Assembly (NCBI GenBank): GCA_020056155.1
Contig: JAGVII010000136.1
Coordinates: 1 to 8,506 of the forward strand
Direction of reading: 5' to 3'
Length of the DNA: 8,506 nt
DNA from: Afipia sp.
GTDB lineage: Bacteria > Pseudomonadota > Alphaproteobacteria > Rhizobiales > Xanthobacteraceae
Positions 5,284 through 8,506 of this stretch are shown here, in pieces; the stretch's first letter is position 1, and the number at the start of each line of letters is the position of its first letter. A program made the position numbers and the translations under genes. A model generated the notes under the pieces. That model did no database searches. It had not been told where the DNA came from and saw only the letters and a program-made list of their open reading frames with translations.

Positions 5284-5856
5284 ATGGTCATTCTCAACCG
5301 GATTTACACGCGCACTGGCGACGACGGCACCACGGCGCTCGGCAGTGGCGAACGCCGCCCGAAATACGATCTTCGCGTCAGCGCGTATGGAACCGTCGAT
5401 GAGACCAATGCCGTGATCGGCGTGGCCCGCCTTCATCTGGCGCAGGCTCCGGCCATCGATGCCATGCTCGGGCGGGTGCAAAACGATCTGTTCGATCTCG
5501 GTGCCGATCTGGCCGTGCCGCAGCGGGAGGGCAAGGCCGAACGGTTGCGCGTGCTGACCACGCAGGTCGAACGTCTCGAGCAGGATATCGATGCGCTCAA
5601 TGCCGATCTCGCGCCGCTGAACTCGTTCATTTTGCCTGGCGGAACACCGGCTGCCGCCCACCTGCACCTTGCAAGAACGGTCTGCCGCCGGGCGGAGCGG
5701 ATGGTGGTGGAACTGGCATCCCAGCCGGACGAACCGGTGAGCGATGCAGCCGTGCAATATCTCAACCGGTTGTCGGATTTTCTTTTCGTGGCCGGCCGGT
5801 CGGTCAATGACAACGGAGCCCGGGACGTTCTCTGGGTGCCAGGTCAGAACCGTTGA
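5284..5856 (+). CDS. Cob(I)alamin adenosyltransferase, PduO type
   Basis: Transfers the adenosyl group of ATP to cob(I)alamin (or cob(I)yrinic acid diamide) to form adenosylcobalamin, the cofactor of enzymes such as methylmalonyl-CoA mutase. The 190 residues match a complete single-domain PduO-type enzyme: the N-terminal ATP-binding TRTGDDGTTALG (9-20), VDETNAVIG (38-46), a four/five-helix bundle with FILPGG (115-120), RTVCRRAER (131-139) and YLNRLSDFLF (159-168). It is trimeric and cytosolic in characterised relatives. The ATG at 5284 is placed directly before the conserved start MVILNRIYTRTGD; the upstream ribosome site is weak. The 36-nt gap to the HIG1 gene is too short for a cobalamin riboswitch, and none is seen. 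In naming schemes it could be pduO, cobO-like or MMAB-like, so no symbol is given. Confidence 0.93.
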   Translation: MVILNRIYTRTGDDGTTALGSGERRPKYDLRVSAYGTVDETNAVIGVARLHLAQAPAIDAMLGRVQNDLFDLGADLAVPQREGKAERLRVLTTQVERLEQDIDALNADLAPLNSFILPGGTPAAAHLHLARTVCRRAERMVVELASQPDEPVSDAAVQYLNRLSDFLFVAGRSVNDNGARDVLWVPGQNR

Positions 5857-5867
5857 GTGCTGATATT

Positions 5868-5877
5868 AGGTATACCT
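5868..5877. promoter_or_regulatory. Perfect palindrome AGGTATACCT
   Basis: A ten-base perfect palindrome lies 12 nt after the adenosyltransferase stop and about 110 nt before etfB, in a relatively AT-rich leader. The GT-AT-AC core would suit a dimeric regulator such as a GntR-type protein, but this is only pattern-based and the distance to etfB is long. Confidence 0.3.
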
Positions 5878-5901
5878 TCCTCGTTTTCCAGTTTTCGCGC
5901 G

Positions 5902-5930
5902 TTGACCCGGATTGGCGGGACCATTAGGTT
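5902..5930 (+). promoter_or_regulatory. Candidate sigma70-like promoter of etfBA
   Basis: TTGACC at 5902-5907 and TAGGTT at 5925-5930 are separated by 17 nt, the preferred spacing. The -35 match is strong and the -10 match keeps T1, A2 and T6. It lies 60 nt before the etfB ATG. The -10 sits inside the hairpin at 5914-5935, which could make it an operator overlapping the promoter. Confidence 0.45.
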
Positions 5931-5935
5931 CCGCC
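5914..5935 (+). promoter_or_regulatory. Inverted repeat / hairpin upstream of etfB
   Basis: GGCGGGACC (5914-5922) and GGTTCCGCC (5927-5935) pair over 9 bp with one G-U, closing a 4-nt loop ATTA. No T run follows, so it is a poor terminator for the adenosyltransferase gene. It may be an operator overlapping the candidate -10 or a structure in the leader transcript. Confidence 0.5.
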
Positions 5936-5989
5936 GCCAACCGCTTTAAAGTGGATGTGATCAACCCATTTCAGGACGAAAGGGAACCG

Positions 5990-6739
5990 ATGAAGGTTCT
6001 GGTGCCGGTTAAGCGCGTCGTTGACTACAACGTCAAAATTCGCGTCAAGAGCGACGGGTCGGGTGTTGAACTCGCCAACGTCAAGATGTCGATGAATCCG
6101 TTCGACGAAATCGCCGTCGAGGAAGCCCTGCGCCTGAAGGAGGCCGGCAAGGCGACCGAGGTTGTGGTGGTGTCGATCGGACCCGCGCAGGCGTCGGAGA
6201 CGATCCGCACCGGTCTCGCCATGGGCGCCGACCGCGGCATCCTGGTGAAGACCGACAGCACCGTCGAGCCGCTCGGCGTCGCCAAGATTCTGAAAGCCGT
6301 CGTCGAAGAGGAAAAGCCGGGCCTCGTGATCCTCGGCAAGCAGGCGATCGACGACGACAGCAACCAGACCGGCCAGATGCTGGCTGCGCTGCTCGGCTGG
6401 GCGCAGGCGACATTCGCCTCCAAGCTCGAAGTCGACGGATCGGATTTCAAGGTCACGCGCGAAGTCGATGGAGGTTTGCAGACGGTGAAGGTCAAGGGAC
6501 CGGCGATCGTCACCACCGACCTGCGCCTCAACGAGCCGCGCTATGCAAGCCTTCCCAACATCATGAAGGCGAAGAAGAAGCCGATCGACGAAAAGACCGC
6601 CGACAGCTTCGGCGTCGATCTTTCGCCGCGTCTCGAAGTTCTCAAGACCACCGAGCCTCCCGGCCGCAAGGCTGGCGTCAAGGTCAAGGACGTCGCTGAA
6701 CTGGTATCGAAGCTCAAGAACGAAGCCGGGGTGCTCTGA
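5990..6739 (+). CDS. etfB: Electron transfer flavoprotein subunit beta
   Basis: The beta subunit of the ETF heterodimer, which collects electrons from acyl-CoA and related dehydrogenases and passes them to ETF:ubiquinone oxidoreductase. The 249 residues begin [14 protein letters not shown] at the ATG at 5990, preceded by AAAGGGA at 5980-5986. The AMP-binding segment [10 protein letters not shown] is at 121-130. The family signature with the docking loop, [19 protein letters not shown], is at 181-199; L188 matches the leucine that in human ETF docks into partner dehydrogenases. Length and motifs fit the FixA-unrelated group I ETFs of beta-oxidation, not a bifurcating type, though this rests on overall similarity. 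A longer TTG-initiated frame from 5912 is unlikely because its extra residues are not family-like. The stop overlaps the etfA start by one base (TGATG), so the two subunits are translationally coupled. Confidence 0.97.
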   Translation: MKVLVPVKRVVDYNVKIRVKSDGSGVELANVKMSMNPFDEIAVEEALRLKEAGKATEVVVVSIGPAQASETIRTGLAMGADRGILVKTDSTVEPLGVAKILKAVVEEEKPGLVILGKQAIDDDSNQTGQMLAALLGWAQATFASKLEVDGSDFKVTREVDGGLQTVKVKGPAIVTTDLRLNEPRYASLPNIMKAKKKPIDEKTADSFGVDLSPRLEVLKTTEPPGRKAGVKVKDVAELVSKLKNEAGVL

Positions 6740-7674
6740 TGGCCACGCTGCTGATTGCTGAACACGACCACGCCACCCTGAAGGATGCCACCAACAAGGC
6801 GCTGACGGCTGCGGCCGCGCTCGGCGCCGAGGTCCACGTTCTCGTGGCCGGTGGCGGTGAAGGCACCAAGGCTGCCGCCGAAGCCGCCTCGAAGCTCAAG
6901 GGCGTGACCAAGGTTCTTGTCGCGGAAGACGCGAGCCTCGAGCACGATCTCGCCGAGCCGCTGGCCGCGCTGATCGTCTCGCTGGGCGGATCGTATGACG
7001 CGTTCGTCGCGCCTGCGACCTCGCGCTTCAAGAACGTGATGCCGCGCGTCGCAGCTTTGCTCGACGTGATGCAGATCTCCGAAATCATCAAGGTGGTTTC
7101 GCCCGACACGTTCGAGCGGCCGATCTATGCCGGCAACGCGATCCAGACCGTGAAGTCTAAGGATGCCAAGAAGGTCATCACTGTGCGGACTTCGACGTTC
7201 GCCGCTGTCGGCGATGGCGGCAGCGCGCCGGTCGAGAACGCCGCGGCTGCGGCCGATCCGGCGCTGTCGAGCTTCGTCGGCGAGGAAGTCGCCAAGAGCG
7301 ATCGTCCTGAACTGACTTCGGCGAAGATCATCGTCTCTGGTGGCCGCGCCATGCAGAGCCGCGAGAACTTCACCAAGTACATCGAGCCGCTGGCGGACAA
7401 GCTGGGCGCCGGCGTCGGCGCTTCGCGTGCCGCGGTGGACGCTGGCTACGCGCCGAACGACTGGCAGGTCGGCCAGACCGGCAAGGTGGTCGCGCCTGAA
7501 CTGTACATCGCCATCGGTATCTCCGGTGCGATCCAGCATCTGGCCGGCATGAAGGACTCCAAGGTGATCGTCGCGATCAACAAGGATGAAGACGCGCCGA
7601 TCTTCCAGGTGGCGGATTACGGCCTGGTCGCCGATCTCTACCAGGTTGTCCCGGAACTGACGGCGGCGCTTTAA
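6739..7674 (+). CDS. etfA: Electron transfer flavoprotein subunit alpha
   Basis: The FAD-carrying alpha subunit of ETF. The 311 residues comprise an N-terminal domain that packs on EtfB (about 1-185) and the C-terminal FAD domain. FAD-site motifs are SGGRAMQS (200-207), [10 protein letters not shown] (227-236), QVGQTGKVV (243-251), [12 protein letters not shown] (260-271) and [15 protein letters not shown] (281-295), all intact. The ATG at 6739 shares its A with the etfB stop and the order etfB-etfA is the usual operon arrangement. An Ala-rich linker at about 166-173 joins the domains. Two hairpins follow the stop, so the operon probably ends here. Confidence 0.97.
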   Translation: MATLLIAEHDHATLKDATNKALTAAAALGAEVHVLVAGGGEGTKAAAEAASKLKGVTKVLVAEDASLEHDLAEPLAALIVSLGGSYDAFVAPATSRFKNVMPRVAALLDVMQISEIIKVVSPDTFERPIYAGNAIQTVKSKDAKKVITVRTSTFAAVGDGGSAPVENAAAAADPALSSFVGEEVAKSDRPELTSAKIIVSGGRAMQSRENFTKYIEPLADKLGAGVGASRAAVDAGYAPNDWQVGQTGKVVAPELYIAIGISGAIQHLAGMKDSKVIVAINKDEDAPIFQVADYGLVADLYQVVPELTAAL

Positions 7675-7682
7675 GATCGGCA

Positions 7683-7705
7683 TCCGGGCGCGCGATGCGC
7701 CCGGA
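7683..7705 (+). terminator. GC-rich hairpin after etfA
   Basis: TCCGGGCGC (7683-7691) and GCGCCCGGA (7697-7705) form a perfect 9-bp stem with a 5-nt loop GCGAT, starting 9 nt after the etfA stop. No T run follows (CCGTGTTATG), so it may act as a 3' stabilising hairpin or a weak terminator. Confidence 0.6.
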
Positions 7706-7720
7706 CCGTGTTATGTTACG

Positions 7721-7761
7721 CACCGGCCCGGCGGGAATTCCGAACCCGGGGCCGGTGTTTT
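7721..7761 (+). terminator. Rho-independent terminator candidate after etfA
   Basis: CACCGGCCC (7721-7729) pairs perfectly with GGGCCGGTG (7749-7757) and is followed at once by TTTT (7758-7761). The 19-nt loop contains a small internal GGGAATTCC palindrome. The stem plus T run supports termination of etfBA before the dehydrogenase gene, although the T run is short and the loop long. Confidence 0.6.
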
Positions 7762-7835
7762 GACGTAATGTTAAAGAGGGTGCGGCAAGGTGACGGCCGT
7801 ATCCCGAGACCGAGAGTCACAGAGACCGGAAGCGA
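7762..7835 (+). promoter_or_regulatory. Leader of the 3-hydroxyacyl-CoA dehydrogenase gene
   Basis: These 74 nt separate the terminator candidate from the next ATG. GGAAG at 7828-7832 is a plausible ribosome binding site. I see no good -35/-10 pair, so either the promoter is atypical or the gene also depends on read-through from etfBA. Confidence 0.35.
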
Positions 7836-8506
7836 ATGGCAGCGATCAAGACGGTTGGTGTTATTGGATCGGGGCAGATGGGCAACGGCATCGCGCATGT
7901 TGCCGCGCTCGCCGGATTCAGTGTCGTACTCTACGATGTGTCCGCCGATCGTCTGAAGTCCGCGATGGCCACCATTAACGGCAACCTGTCGCGTCAGGTC
8001 GCCAAGAAGACCATCACCGAAGACGCGCACAAGAAGGCTCTGGCCAAAATCGTCTCGTCCGACAGCCTCGATGGTCTGGCCGCATGCGATCTCGTGATCG
8101 AGACGGCGGTTGAAAAGGAAGAGGTCAAGCGCAAGATCTTCCACGATCTCTGCGCGGTGCTGAAGCCCGAAGCGATTATCGCGTCGAACACGTCGTCGAT
8201 TTCGATCACCCGGCTTGCAGCCTCAACGGACCGCCCCGAGAAATTCATCGGCATCCATTTCATGAACCCGGTTCCGGTGATGGAACTGGCGGAACTGATC
8301 CGCGGCATCGCCACCGACGATGCCACGTTCGACGCGGCGCGCGCCTTTGTCACCGCGATGGGCAAGCAGATTGCCGTCTCGGAAGACTTTCCGGCCTTCA
8401 TCGTCAACCGCATCCTGCTGCCGATGATCAACGAGGCGATCTACACCCTCTATGAGGGCGTCGGGAACGTCGAAGCCATCGATGCGGCGATGAAGCTCGG
8501 CGCGCA
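7836..8506 (+). CDS. hbd: 3-hydroxybutyryl-CoA dehydrogenase (3' end cut by the window)
   Basis: NAD(P)-dependent oxidation of 3-hydroxyacyl-CoA (or reduction of acetoacetyl-CoA) in beta-oxidation or polyhydroxybutyrate/butyrate metabolism. The first 223 residues are visible. The Rossmann motif VGVIGSGQMGNGIA is at 7-20, with D34 at the end of strand 2, the position that usually favours NAD(H). By spacing to human HAD the catalytic residues are S120 in SNTSS, H141 in HFMNPVPVMELAE, E153 and N191 in FIVNR. All are present. The ATG at 7836 has GGAAG a few bases upstream and gives the conventional N-terminus. The usual length is near 290 residues, so about 70 are missing beyond the edge. It lies after the etfBA terminators and in the same direction, a sensible partner for ETF-linked acyl-CoA oxidation. 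The symbol could equally be hbdA, mmgB or paaH-like. Confidence 0.93.
   Translation, partial: MAAIKTVGVIGSGQMGNGIAHVAALAGFSVVLYDVSADRLKSAMATINGNLSRQVAKKTITEDAHKKALAKIVSSDSLDGLAACDLVIETAVEKEEVKRKIFHDLCAVLKPEAIIASNTSSISITRLAASTDRPEKFIGIHFMNPVPVMELAELIRGIATDDATFDAARAFVTAMGKQIAVSEDFPAFIVNRILLPMINEAIYTLYEGVGNVEAIDAAMKLGA

Noticed and set aside
5912..5989. TTG-initiated N-terminal extension of EtfB
   Set aside because: EtfB proteins begin with MKVLVPVKR, and a good ribosome site precedes the ATG at 5990. The upstream codons cover a hairpin and promoter-like sequence.
6541..7683. Minus-strand open frame of 380 codons under etfBA
   Set aside because: It is antisense to etfB and etfA, both of which have complete signatures. 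The His/Arg/Asp-rich product is typical of antisense frames in this GC range.
1..8506. tRNA/rRNA genes, insertion sequences, phage genes or CRISPR arrays
   Set aside because: The window is almost fully covered by housekeeping genes. No regularly spaced repeats, transposase motifs or cloverleaf-like stretches were seen by eye.

Overview
The window looks like ordinary chromosomal DNA of a GC-rich alphaproteobacterium, most likely of the Bradyrhizobium/Afipia/Rhodopseudomonas group (Nitrobacteraceae). This placement rests on my memory of the protein families and of the etfB-etfA-hbd gene order, not on a search. I see ten protein genes, two of them cut by the window edges. I see no RNA gene, mobile element, phage gene or CRISPR array.

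Left region (1-2700). Two minus-strand genes, an AlkA-type DNA-3-methyladenine glycosylase followed by a DUF2855 protein, overlap by ATGA and probably form one transcript. Divergent from them is gluQRS, the anticodon-domain-less GluRS paralogue that glutamylates queuosine in tRNA-Asp. The two divergent starts are 54 nt apart.

Centre (2700-5250). A soluble hybrid histidine kinase/receiver protein begins with a histone H1-like Lys/Ala tail of about 65 residues and has no sensor or membrane domain. It converges on a minus-strand YihY/BrkB-type membrane protein, and a large palindrome fills the 51-nt gap between them. Divergent from yihY is a 65-residue HIG1-domain protein with two membrane segments and the exact Q-x3-R-x-R-x3-Q signature.

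Right region (5284-8506). A PduO-type cob(I)alamin adenosyltransferase is followed by etfB and etfA, which overlap by one base. A 133-nt leader before etfB holds a good palindrome, a sigma70-like promoter candidate and a hairpin. After etfA come two hairpins, the second with a short T run. Then begins a 3-hydroxybutyryl-CoA dehydrogenase gene that runs off the right edge. This half suits acyl-CoA oxidation: ETF takes electrons from acyl-CoA dehydrogenases, the 3-hydroxyacyl-CoA dehydrogenase does the next oxidation, adenosylcobalamin could serve methylmalonyl-CoA mutase, and the HIG1 protein may act at the terminal oxidase. That functional link is inference from neighbourhood.

The most distinctive signal is that the glycosylase (C-terminal) and the hybrid kinase (N-terminal), separated only by gluQRS, both carry H1-like basic tails. 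I found no convincing new multi-gene system; most of the window is housekeeping.
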